NCBI RefSeq assembly: GCF_001613445.1
Contig: NZ_BDCJ01000018.1
Coordinates: 124,001-188,000 of the forward strand
DNA: 64,000 nucleotides
Direction of reading: 5' to 3'
From: Nocardia grenadensis NBRC 108939
Lineage (GTDB): Bacteria; Actinomycetota; Actinomycetes; Mycobacteriales; Mycobacteriaceae
How positions within the stretch are numbered: the first letter of the stretch is position 1; the number at the start of each line of letters is the position of its first letter. The position numbers and the translations under genes were made by a program. The notes beneath the pieces were generated by a model that saw only the letters and a program-made list of their open reading frames with translations, did not search any database and had not been told where the DNA came from. This document shows, piece by piece, positions 26,282 to 33,656 of this stretch.

Positions 26282-27958
26282 TCAGACGCGCTCTTTCGAC
26301 CTGGTCCGCACCCGCAGCGCGATCGGCTTCTGGGTTTCGGCGAAGAAATCGTTGCCCTTGTCGTCCACCACGATGAACGCCGGGAAGTCCTCCACCTCGA
26401 TCTTCCAGACCGCTTCCATACCCAGTTCGGGGTATTCCAGGACCTCCACCGATTTGATGCAGTCCAGGGCGAGCCGGGCGGCGGGGCCGCCGATGGAGCC
26501 GAGGTAGAAACCGCCGTGTTCCTTGCACGCCTTGGTGACCTGCGCCGACCGGTTGCCCTTGGCCAGCATCACGAACGACCCACCGGCCGCCTGGAACTGG
26601 TCGACGTAGGAGTCCATTCGGCCCGCGGTGGTCGGACCGAAGGAACCCGATGCGTAACCGTCCGGGGTTTTGGCGGGCCCCGCGTAGTACACGGCCATAT
26701 CCCGCAGGTATTGCGGCATCTCCTCGCCCGCGTCCAGCCGCTCCTTGATCTTGGCGTGCGCGATGTCGCGGGCCACCACCAGCGGCCCCGACAGCGAGAG
26801 GCGGGTCTTCACCGGATATTTCGACAGTTCCGCGCGAATCTCGTCCATCGGCCGGTTCAGATCGACCTGCACCACATCGCCGCCGAGGATCTCATCGGTC
26901 TGCTCGGGCAGATACTGCGCGGGTTCCCGTTCGAGCTGCTCCAGGAACACCCCCTCGGGGGTGATCTTCGCCAGCGCCTGGCGGTCCGCGGAACAGGACA
27001 CCGCGAGCGCCACCGGGCAGCTCGCGCCGTGCCGGGGCAGGCGCACCACGCGCACGTCGTGGCAGAAGTACTTTCCGCCGAACTGGGCGCCGATCCCGAA
27101 GGACTGGGTCAGCTTGAAGACTTCCTGCTCGAGTTCCAGATCGCGGAAGGCGTGCCCGGTCATCGACCCCTCGGTGGGCAAACTGTCCAGGTAGTGCGCG
27201 GACGCGTATTTGGCGGTTTTCAGCGCGAATTCGGCACTGGTACCGCCGATCACCACGGCGAGGTGGTAGGGCGGGCAGGCCGCAGTGCCCAGCGAGCGGA
27301 TCTTCTCGTCGAGGAATTCCAGCATCCGGGTGGGGTTCAGGATGGCCTTGGTCTCCTGGTACAGGAACGATTTGTTGGCCGAACCACCGCCCTTGGCCAT
27401 ATACAGGAATTTGTAGGACGGCTGCGCGGGATCGCCGGGCGTGGAGTACAGCTCGACCTGCGCAGGCAGATTGGAGCCGGTGTTCTTCTCGTCCCACATG
27501 GTGAGGGGTGCGAGCTGGGAGTACCGCAAGTTCAGCTTCGTGTAGGCGTCGAACACGCCGCGGCTGATCCACTCGGCGTCGTCGGCACCGGTGAGCACGC
27601 CCTCGGATTTCTTGCCCATCACGATGGCGGTGCCGGTGTCCTGGCACATGGGCAAAATGCCGCCGGCCGAGATGTTCACGTTCTTCAGCAGGTCCAGCGC
27701 GACGAAACGGTCGTTACCGCTGGCCTCGGGGTCGTCGATGATCCGGCGCAGCTGGGCCAGATGCGCGGGCCGCAGGTAATGGCTGATGTCGTGCATCGCC
27801 TCGGCGGTCAGCAGTCGCAGGACCTCGGGGTCGACCTGGAGGAAGGTCCGGCCGCCGGATTCGAAGGTGCTGACGCCCTCGGTAGTGAGCAGCCGGTACG
27901 GGGTGTCGTCGGCGCCGATCGGGAGCAGGTCTGAATAACGGAACTCGGGCGCGGTCAC
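26282..27958 (-). CDS. fum: Class I fumarate hydratase
   Basis: A 558-residue iron–sulfur fumarase converting fumarate and malate in the citric acid cycle. The three cysteines binding the [4Fe–4S] cluster are visible in LPMCQDTGTAIVMGKK, AACPPYHLAVVIGG and VALAVSCSADRQA. The C-terminal beta domain has SLSGPLVVARDIAHAK, GSFGPTTAGRMDSYV and FIVVDDKGNDFF. The GTG at 27958 has AAAGGAG 8 bases upstream; the frame continues 37 codons further but lacks similarity. The Fe–S cofactor makes it oxygen- and iron-sensitive; a suf operon lies 28 kb away in the same window. Confidence 0.93.
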   Translation of the reverse strand: MTAPEFRYSDLLPIGADDTPYRLLTTEGVSTFESGGRTFLQVDPEVLRLLTAEAMHDISHYLRPAHLAQLRRIIDDPEASGNDRFVALDLLKNVNISAGGILPMCQDTGTAIVMGKKSEGVLTGADDAEWISRGVFDAYTKLNLRYSQLAPLTMWDEKNTGSNLPAQVELYSTPGDPAQPSYKFLYMAKGGGSANKSFLYQETKAILNPTRMLEFLDEKIRSLGTAACPPYHLAVVIGGTSAEFALKTAKYASAHYLDSLPTEGSMTGHAFRDLELEQEVFKLTQSFGIGAQFGGKYFCHDVRVVRLPRHGASCPVALAVSCSADRQALAKITPEGVFLEQLEREPAQYLPEQTDEILGGDVVQVDLNRPMDEIRAELSKYPVKTRLSLSGPLVVARDIAHAKIKERLDAGEEMPQYLRDMAVYYAGPAKTPDGYASGSFGPTTAGRMDSYVDQFQAAGGSFVMLAKGNRSAQVTKACKEHGGFYLGSIGGPAARLALDCIKSVEVLEYPELGMEAVWKIEVEDFPAFIVVDDKGNDFFAETQKPIALRVRTRSKERV

Positions 27959-28410
27959 CGATCGCACTCCTTTGAAGGTGGGCTGCGGGTCGAACACGGC
28001 GCAGCCGCCGGTGAAGGCCACTGCGCCGGGGTCTGGCACAGCGAGCGTAGCGGCCGGCGGGCACCCCACCTGGAGTTAGGCGACCCTAAATCGTAACCCG
28101 GCGGCCGCTCCGGCAGGACGCCGTCCGAATCCGGCGCATTCCGCGGCGGCTCCGTAGCCACGTTTCACGGGCGATCCATAGGGGCGCCAGGTCTCGGCCG
28201 ACAGGCCTCCCGGTGCCGCCCGATCCTGCGCCCCGGTGACACCGGTCGTCCCCGTCCCGGTATGCCGCCGGTCCGAGGGCCGGCTTTCGGCCGCGCGCCG
28301 ACGGCTCGGCAAGCACGCACCGGCACCAGACCGTCCGCCGCTCCGGGAGCGGGTCCCGCCGGATGCCGGTGAGATCGGCCCCGGGCTACGAAATACGCAC
28401 GGCGACCGCG
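27959..28410. other. Non-coding gap upstream of fum
   Basis: No gene is supported in 452 bases. It carries the fum ribosome site (AAAGGAG, 27967–27973 on minus) and a short repeat TTAGG-CGAC-CCTAA (28076–28089) 118 bases before the start, which might be an operator. Confidence 0.45.
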
Positions 28411-29622
28411 CTATACCGCTTCCGAAGCCGGTTCCGGAACCCGCAGCGGCGCGTCGACGCCCAACCGGCGCTCGAAGCCCTCCGGGATCACGATATCGGA
28501 CCGGTCCAGCTCGGCGACCGTGGTCTTGCGCAGCCCGAGCAGCGCGGAATCGATTCCGCCGCGCAGGATATCGAGCACGTTCTCCACCCCGGCCTGACCG
28601 TTGGCCGCCAGACCCCACAGGTACGCGCGGCCGATCATCACCGCGCGCGCTCCGAGGGCCACGGCCTTGACCACATCGCTGCCGCGGCGAATACCGCCGT
28701 CGAGCAGGATCTCGATCTCGTGCCCCACCGCATCGGCGACCACCGGGAGGGCTCGGATGGAGGCCGGGGTGCCGTCCAGGTTGTTCCCACCGTGGTTGGA
28801 CACCGAGATGGCGGCCACACCGGCGTCGACCGCGCGGCGTGCGTCGTCCACCCGCATCACACCCTTGAGCATGACCGGCCCGTCCCACTGTTCGCAGACC
28901 CAGGCGACATCGGCCCAATCCGGCGGAGGCGTACCCATCCATTCGCCGTAGGCGCCGAAGAAGCCCGGCGCGGGCGCCTCGCCGAGCGTCATATTGGGCG
29001 CGGTGAGATCGGGCAGCGAGCCCGATTTCAGATACCGGGTCAGCCAGCGCGGTTTGGCCACCACCTGCGGCGCGAAACTCGCCATCGTCTTCAGGTCCAG
29101 TTTCTCCGGGATCACCGGGCTGCCCCAGTCGCGGCCGTGCGAGAAGGACCAGTCGAGGGTGAGGATCAGGCCCACCGCGCCCGCGGCCTTCGCGCGCGCC
29201 ATTCGCCCGGCGATATCGTCCTTGCTGCCGCACCAGTAGAGCTGGAAGAAGGTGGCCGGGTTGGCCGCGACGACCTCCTCGACCGATTTGCTGGCGAACG
29301 AGGAGAGCCCCATGGCGGTGCCCCGGGCCGCCGCGGCGCGGGCCACCGCGACCTCGCCGTCGGGATGGACGGCCTGGACGCCGGTGGGCGAGATGATCAC
29401 CGGCATGGAGACCCGCTGACCCAGCACGGTGGTGGACTGGTCGCGTTCGCCGATGGGTCCGGCCACATGTGGGGCGAACCCGAGTTCACCGAAGGCGGCT
29501 TGGTTGTCGTCGATGGTCAGCCCGCGTTCCGAACCTGCCACCAGCGCGCCGTACACGGATTTCGGCAGCCGTTTCTTCGCCCGCCGATGCGCTTCGGCGA
29601 CGGTTTCGAACCACGGATTCAT
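28411..29622 (-). CDS. mftD: Pre-mycofactocin synthase MftD
   Basis: A 403-residue FMN-dependent alpha-hydroxy-acid dehydrogenase family enzyme. MftD deaminates and oxidises the Val–Tyr derived AHDP intermediate to pre-mycofactocin, the redox-active cofactor core. Strong family marks: WFETVAEAHRRAKKRLPKSV, YGALVAGSERGLTIDDN, VQAVHPDGEVAVARAAA, MGTPPPDWADVAWV, the FMN-barrel SVSNHGGNNLDGTPASIRA (catalytic His) and LLDGGIRRGSDVVKAVALGARAV. Its ATG overlaps the mftE stop in ATGA, so the two are coupled. The other mycofactocin genes (mftA, mftB, mftC, mftF) are not in the window. Confidence 0.92.
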   Translation of the reverse strand: MNPWFETVAEAHRRAKKRLPKSVYGALVAGSERGLTIDDNQAAFGELGFAPHVAGPIGERDQSTTVLGQRVSMPVIISPTGVQAVHPDGEVAVARAAAARGTAMGLSSFASKSVEEVVAANPATFFQLYWCGSKDDIAGRMARAKAAGAVGLILTLDWSFSHGRDWGSPVIPEKLDLKTMASFAPQVVAKPRWLTRYLKSGSLPDLTAPNMTLGEAPAPGFFGAYGEWMGTPPPDWADVAWVCEQWDGPVMLKGVMRVDDARRAVDAGVAAISVSNHGGNNLDGTPASIRALPVVADAVGHEIEILLDGGIRRGSDVVKAVALGARAVMIGRAYLWGLAANGQAGVENVLDILRGGIDSALLGLRKTTVAELDRSDIVIPEGFERRLGVDAPLRVPEPASEAV

Positions 29623-30320
29623 GGTCGGATCCTTTCCACTGGTTCCGGCCACCACTGCCGGATCTGGTCGTACAACTGGGAAATGAGCAGGTCGAGCAGT
29701 CGGGCACCCTCGGCCGCGGTGGCCCCGGTGGGATCGCCGAGTACACCGTTGGCGCTCACCGCCGCCACCCCACCGGACCGCAGCTGCAGCAGGATGTCGG
29801 CGAGCGGCCTGATATCACCGGGTTCGGCGCGGTCGACGCGGACGCGGTCCGGGTCGACCGCCAGCTGCAGCGAGGTTTCGGTTCGCCCGGCGTGCGCGTC
29901 ACCGTTGTGGCGCGGCAGGAAGAGCCGGATATCGCGGGATTCGCGCCGCAGCAGGTCCACGGCCCGGCGCAAGGCCTCGATATTGCCGCCGTGCGCGTTG
30001 ACCAGCACGATCCGCTCGAAGGTCGCGGTCGCCGACCGGCACAGTTCCACGATGAGCAGTTCCAGGGCCGCCAGCCCGATCGACAGTGTGCCGGGGAAGC
30101 CGGCGTGCTCACCGCTGGCGCCGTAGGCGATTGCGGGGGCGACGAGTACCTGGGGACAGCGCGCGGCCACGCCCGCGCACAGCGCGACGGCGAGATCGGT
30201 GTCGGTGGACAGCGGCAGATGCGGCCCGTGTTGCTCGGTCGCGCCCACCGGCACGACCAACACCGGCGCGGTCGCGCGCAACGCGGCCACGTCGGGCGAT
30301 GTGAGGTCCGCCACCTTCAT
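29619..30320 (-). CDS. mftE: Mycofactocin precursor peptidase MftE
   Basis: A 233-residue creatininase-family metallopeptidase. MftE trims the modified MftA peptide to release the VY* derivative for MftD. Metal ligands and signature: VGATEQHGPHLPLSTDTD (E, H, D), YGASGEHAGFPGTLSIG, VLVNAHGGNIEALRRA and the late E of AHAGRTETS. It is the first gene of a two-gene minus operon and begins 15 bases from a palindrome that faces mftR. It is followed by mftD with a 4-base overlap. In the well-studied clusters the order is mftABCDEF, so here the order of D and E is reversed. Confidence 0.9.
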   Translation of the reverse strand: MKVADLTSPDVAALRATAPVLVVPVGATEQHGPHLPLSTDTDLAVALCAGVAARCPQVLVAPAIAYGASGEHAGFPGTLSIGLAALELLIVELCRSATATFERIVLVNAHGGNIEALRRAVDLLRRESRDIRLFLPRHNGDAHAGRTETSLQLAVDPDRVRVDRAEPGDIRPLADILLQLRSGGVAAVSANGVLGDPTGATAAEGARLLDLLISQLYDQIRQWWPEPVERIRP

Positions 30321-30334
30321 GGGCCGAGATTAAC

Positions 30335-30347
30335 GTCAGTCACTGAC
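30335..30347. promoter_or_regulatory. Palindrome between mftE and mftR
   Basis: GTCAGT-C-ACTGAC is a perfect odd palindrome with TTA/TAA-like flanks, 15 bases before the mftE start and 218 bases before mftR. It probably overlaps the mftE promoter and is a candidate MftR operator. Confidence 0.5.
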
Positions 30348-30565
30348 ATAATCAATAGGCCCGCCTGCGGAGTGGCCCGCAGCGTACGACTCCGACCGGT
30401 TGCCCGGGAAATGCGAGGTCGCCACGCCCGACCCGGAAACGGGATACCGGCGCACGTGCCCGAGTCCGCGACACCTCGCCGACTCGGGCCCGCGACGCCG
30501 CGGCGGGGCCGGAGAACTCGGGGGTACCGTCCCCGAACCCGGTGGCAGCAGCGCAGTATTACCTC

Positions 30566-31183
30566 GTGACACCACAGCACTCCCGCGGCCGGCCGCGGGG
30601 AACCACCAAACGCGAGCTCGAGCTGATCGCGATGCGGTTGTTCAGCGAACAGGGCTTCGACGAGACCACCGTCGAGCAGATCGCCGCCGCGGCCGGGATC
30701 AGCGGTCGCACCTTCTTCCGCTACTTCCCGGGAAAGGCGGAGGTGCTCTGGTACTCGTTCGACGACGAGGTCACCGCGCTACGCGCCGCGTTCGCCACCG
30801 TGCCCGAGACCGAACCCATGATGGCGGCGGTCCGGCGGGTGGTGGTGAACGCCAACCGGTACCGCGCCGAGGACGTCCCCGAGCTGCGGATGCGGATGAA
30901 ACTGGTCGCCGATGTGCCCGCGCTGGCCGCCACCGCCGGCACCCATTACGACGCGTGGGAGCGGGCGGTGGGCGAGTTCGCCGCCGGTCGGCTCGGGGAA
31001 CCCGCCGATTCGCTCGTCCCGATGGCGGTCGGCCGCACCACCCTGGCCGCCGCCCGGGCGGCCTTCGACGCGTGGCTCGCCCGGGCGGACGCGGACCTCA
31101 CCGTGTATCTCGATCGGGCGCTGGCGGCGCTGGAGCGGGGTTTCGCCACCCCCGGCGCGGCTCCGCTCACCTCGGCGCGGTAG
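30566..31183 (+). CDS. mftR: Mycofactocin-system regulator MftR
   Basis: A 205-residue TetR-family regulator. Helix-turn-helix: TTVEQIAAAAGISGRTFFRYFPGKAEVLW. The C-terminal domain follows the MftR pattern (VRRVVVNANRYRAEDVPELRMRMKLVADVPALAATAGTHY, WERAVGEFAAGRLGEPADSL). MftR represses mycofactocin genes and is released by acyl-CoA in mycobacteria. The GTG at 30566 is preferred; TATTAC just upstream (30557–30562) could be a -10 box, though it lies close for a leaderless start. A GTG at 30542 adds 8 residues. It is divergent from mftE–mftD. Its stop lies 13 bases before the stressosome promoter. Confidence 0.85.
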   Translation: MTPQHSRGRPRGTTKRELELIAMRLFSEQGFDETTVEQIAAAAGISGRTFFRYFPGKAEVLWYSFDDEVTALRAAFATVPETEPMMAAVRRVVVNANRYRAEDVPELRMRMKLVADVPALAATAGTHYDAWERAVGEFAAGRLGEPADSLVPMAVGRTTLAAARAAFDAWLARADADLTVYLDRALAALERGFATPGAAPLTSAR

Positions 31184-31196
31184 AACCGGACCGGCA

Positions 31197-31224
31197 GGTT
31201 TCACCAGTATGGGCACAGGGGTAT
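31197..31224 (+). promoter_or_regulatory. Sigma-B/sigma-F-type promoter of the stressosome operon
   Basis: GGTTT (31197–31201), a 17-base spacer and GGGTAT (31219–31224) fit the GTTT-N15–17-GGGTA consensus of actinobacterial stress sigma factors of the SigB/SigF group. Transcription would begin near 31231, about 70 bases before the rsbR ATG at 31301. An ATG at 31223 lies inside the -10 box and so cannot be the start of translation from this promoter. Confidence 0.7.
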
Positions 31225-31300
31225 GACTAGGCTCGGTATCGGCACGACCGCCGGAAAATCTATGATGTACCCGACCGCCGTCGAAAGGGGCCCGAGTTAC

Positions 31301-32203
31301 ATGTCCGAGGTGTCCATGGGCCTTTCGGCGGACTCATTGGCCGAGGTTTCCGTCGACAAGCTGCTTCCGCAGCTCGTCGAACACCTGCGCCAGAACCGCA
31401 CCGCACTGCGTGAGGAGTGGGCACGGCGCATCAGCGAAGCACGGCTGCTCACGGCGATGACGCCCGAAGAGGTCTTCTCCGAGGCGACCTCCACGTACGA
31501 CTATTACGTGGAGGTGCTCGAAACCGGAAGCGTCGAAGCGCTGCAGGGTTATGCCCGCGATCTGTCCGAGCGCATCATCCCGAGAGGGGTGGAAACCGAC
31601 GAGATCCTCGGGATGGTGCTGCTGTTGCGGGACGTGTTGGCCCGCTCCTTGTTCGAGAAGTACCAATCCAACTTCGACCTCCTCAATGCCGTCCTCGACG
31701 CGTACGAGCCGGCCGCGAATCGGATCGCCAACACGGTGGCCATCTCCTTCGTACAAGAACGCGAGCGGGTGATACGCCAGCAGCAGGAAGCGATCCGCGA
31801 GCTGTCCACTCCCGTGCTCCAGGTGCGCGAACAGTTGCTGATCTTGCCGATAATCGGCGTTCTCGACAGCCAGCGGGCCCGGCAGCTCACCGAACAGCTG
31901 CTGCGGGCGATACGGGACAACCGCGCCAAGGTCGTGGTCATCGACATAACCGGTGTGCCCGATATCGACTCCACGGTCGCCAACCACCTGGTGCAGACCG
32001 TGGATGCCTCCGGGTTGATGGGTGCGAGCGTGATCATGACCGGCCTGTCCTCGGAGATCGCGCTGACCCTCGTGACCATCGGCTTGGATCTGTCGAAGGT
32101 GAACGCGGTCGGCGACCTGCAGGGCGGCATCGAAGAAGCGGAGCGGTTGCTGGGCTACGAAGTATCCCGCGCGACCGAGCGCAGCGAACGCGATTCGCGC
32201 TGA
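31301..32203 (+). CDS. rsbR: Stressosome co-antagonist RsbR
   Basis: A 300-residue RsbR-type protein with an N-terminal RsbR sensor domain (non-haem globin-like, residues ~15–160) and a C-terminal STAS domain (~185–290). The STAS part has VVVIDITGVPDIDSTVANHLVQTV; S224 and T256 (SSEIALTLVTIG) sit where RsbR is phosphorylated by RsbT. RsbR and RsbS build the large stressosome that holds RsbT until stress. AAAGGGG lies 10 bases before the ATG. It is first in an operon of six genes with overlaps or gaps under 20 bases. Confidence 0.9.
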   Translation: MSEVSMGLSADSLAEVSVDKLLPQLVEHLRQNRTALREEWARRISEARLLTAMTPEEVFSEATSTYDYYVEVLETGSVEALQGYARDLSERIIPRGVETDEILGMVLLLRDVLARSLFEKYQSNFDLLNAVLDAYEPAANRIANTVAISFVQERERVIRQQQEAIRELSTPVLQVREQLLILPIIGVLDSQRARQLTEQLLRAIRDNRAKVVVIDITGVPDIDSTVANHLVQTVDASGLMGASVIMTGLSSEIALTLVTIGLDLSKVNAVGDLQGGIEEAERLLGYEVSRATERSERDSR

Positions 32204-32213
32204 CGGAATAGAT

Positions 32214-32600
32214 ATGCCGGTACCGATCCTCAAACAGGGCACATATCTGATCGCGTCAGTTCAGTCCGCGCTGACCGACGCCGATACCGAGCGCCTACAG
32301 GCCGACCTGATGAGCCAGGTCAGCAAGTATCGCGCCCAAGGCATCATCGTCGACGTGACAGCCATCGATGTGATGGATTCCTTCGCCGCCAGGTCGTTGC
32401 GCACCATCGCCCATATGACGCAGCTACGCGGCGCGGAGACCGTCATCGTCGGCCTGCAGCCCGAGGTCGCATTCGCTATGGTGCAACTCGGCCTCACCTT
32501 CGAGGACATGCACACCGCACTGGACCTCGAGGAGGGCTTGGCTTGGCTGAACCGCAAGGCTTCGGCCCGGCACCGAGATGGTCGTGACCGTGGCCGCTGA
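32214..32600 (+). CDS. rsbS: Stressosome scaffold RsbS
   Basis: A 128-residue single STAS-domain protein, the core antagonist of the stressosome. VPILKQGTYLIASVQSALTDADTERLQADL opens it as in RsbS, and IDVMDSFAARSLRTIA carries the phosphorylatable S56 (S59 in B. subtilis). It lies 10 bases after rsbR and its last 23 bases overlap rsbT. When RsbT phosphorylates this serine, RsbT is released to activate the phosphatase. Confidence 0.92.
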   Translation: MPVPILKQGTYLIASVQSALTDADTERLQADLMSQVSKYRAQGIIVDVTAIDVMDSFAARSLRTIAHMTQLRGAETVIVGLQPEVAFAMVQLGLTFEDMHTALDLEEGLAWLNRKASARHRDGRDRGR

Positions 32601-33003
32601 GCAGGTGGTTATCGCGGTGAAGATGTCGAACGACATCGTGACCGCACGTCAGGCCGGGCGGGAGCTGGCCGAGGAACTCGGCTTCACGCTCACCGACCGG
32701 ACGATGATCTCCACGGCGATCTCCGAGGTCGCGCGGAATATCACCAGTTACGCCGGTAGCGGCGAGATCCGGCTCCAGGTGGACGAGCGCGACGGGCGCC
32801 GTGCACTCGTGGTCCAGGCCAAGGACCAGGGGCCGGGGATCATCGACATCCCCCGGGCCATGGAGGACGGCTATTCCACCGGTCTCGGCCTGGGTCTGGG
32901 GCTCCCCGGAGCCAAACGCCTGATGGACGGTATGGCCATCGAATCCGCGCCCGGCCAGGGCACCCTGGTGGAGATGTGGAAGTGGGTGCCGCACGGTGCA
33001 TGA
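32578..33003 (+). CDS. rsbT: Switch kinase RsbT
   Basis: A 141-residue GHKL-fold serine/threonine kinase. The N-box is MISTAISEVARNITSYAGSGEI, the G1 box VVQAKDQGPGIIDIP and the G2 region GLGLGLGLPGAKRLMDGM. RsbT phosphorylates RsbS and RsbR and, once free, binds the N-terminal domain of RsbU-type phosphatases. The ATG at 32578 overlaps rsbS by 23 bases; GTG codons at 32584 and 32587 are alternatives. Its end overlaps rsbX by 8 bases. Confidence 0.92.
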   Translation: MVVTVAAEQVVIAVKMSNDIVTARQAGRELAEELGFTLTDRTMISTAISEVARNITSYAGSGEIRLQVDERDGRRALVVQAKDQGPGIIDIPRAMEDGYSTGLGLGLGLPGAKRLMDGMAIESAPGQGTLVEMWKWVPHGA

Positions 33004-33640
33004 GGACGGGTACATCGGCCGGATCGAATGGGCGATGGCCGGCCGACCCCTCCCCGGCCAGGATGTGTCCGGGGATCGGTGTGTCGCCCTGGACACCGGT
33101 ACCGGCACCGTATTGTTCGCGGTACTCGACGGTCTCGGCCACGGCGCGGCCGCGGCCGCCGCGGTGGACCGCGCGACCCGGGTGCTCGCCGAGAACCGCG
33201 CCGAGCCACTGGACGTGCTGATGGCGCTGTGCCATCGGGCCATGTCCGATACTCGTGGCGCCGCGGTCACCCTGGCTTTGTTCGGCGCGGAGGAAACGCA
33301 GTGGCTGGGTGTCGGAAATATCGATTCGATCGTGCTCACCGCGGGCCCCGCCGGGCCGCAGGTCAGCGCCACCGCGCTACAGAGCGGGGGGATCGTCGGG
33401 TATCGGCTGCCGTCCACCCTGCAGCCGCAGACGGTCCCGGTCCGGCCGGGCGATCTGCTGCTGATGACCACCGACGGGGTGGAGGCGGAACCGGGCCAGG
33501 GTGTGGACCTCGCGAAATCCACCGCCGAAATCGCCCAGGAACTGCTGAGCCGGCACGCCAAGGACACCGACGACGCCCTGGTGCTCGCGGCGCGGGTCCG
33601 GGGCGTGTCCAACGGCGTCGCCCAGCGGGAAGCATCGTGA
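32996..33640 (+). CDS. rsbX: Feedback phosphatase RsbX
   Basis: A 214-residue PP2C/SpoIIE-type phosphatase with no sensor domain, as in RsbX, which removes phosphate from RsbS and RsbR to reset the stressosome. The metal-binding aspartates are in GDRCVALDTG, VLFAVLDGLGHG and LLLMTTDGVEAE; the end has TDDALVLAARV, a softened form of the final DD(A/I) motif. GTG start overlapping rsbT. The C-tail after 205 is short and probably disordered. Confidence 0.88.
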   Translation: MHEDGYIGRIEWAMAGRPLPGQDVSGDRCVALDTGTGTVLFAVLDGLGHGAAAAAAVDRATRVLAENRAEPLDVLMALCHRAMSDTRGAAVTLALFGAEETQWLGVGNIDSIVLTAGPAGPQVSATALQSGGIVGYRLPSTLQPQTVPVRPGDLLLMTTDGVEAEPGQGVDLAKSTAEIAQELLSRHAKDTDDALVLAARVRGVSNGVAQREAS

Positions 33641-33656
33641 TCCCGCGAGGCCGGCG

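Noticed and set aside
28076..28089. TTAGG-CGAC-CCTAA upstream of fumarase as an iron-regulator (IdeR/DtxR) box
   Set aside because: The half-sites resemble the box but the spacing is 4 instead of 9 bases and the centre does not match.
31223..31300. Upstream ATG for rsbR
   Set aside because: It lies inside the -10 element GGGTAT of the likely promoter and has no ribosome site.
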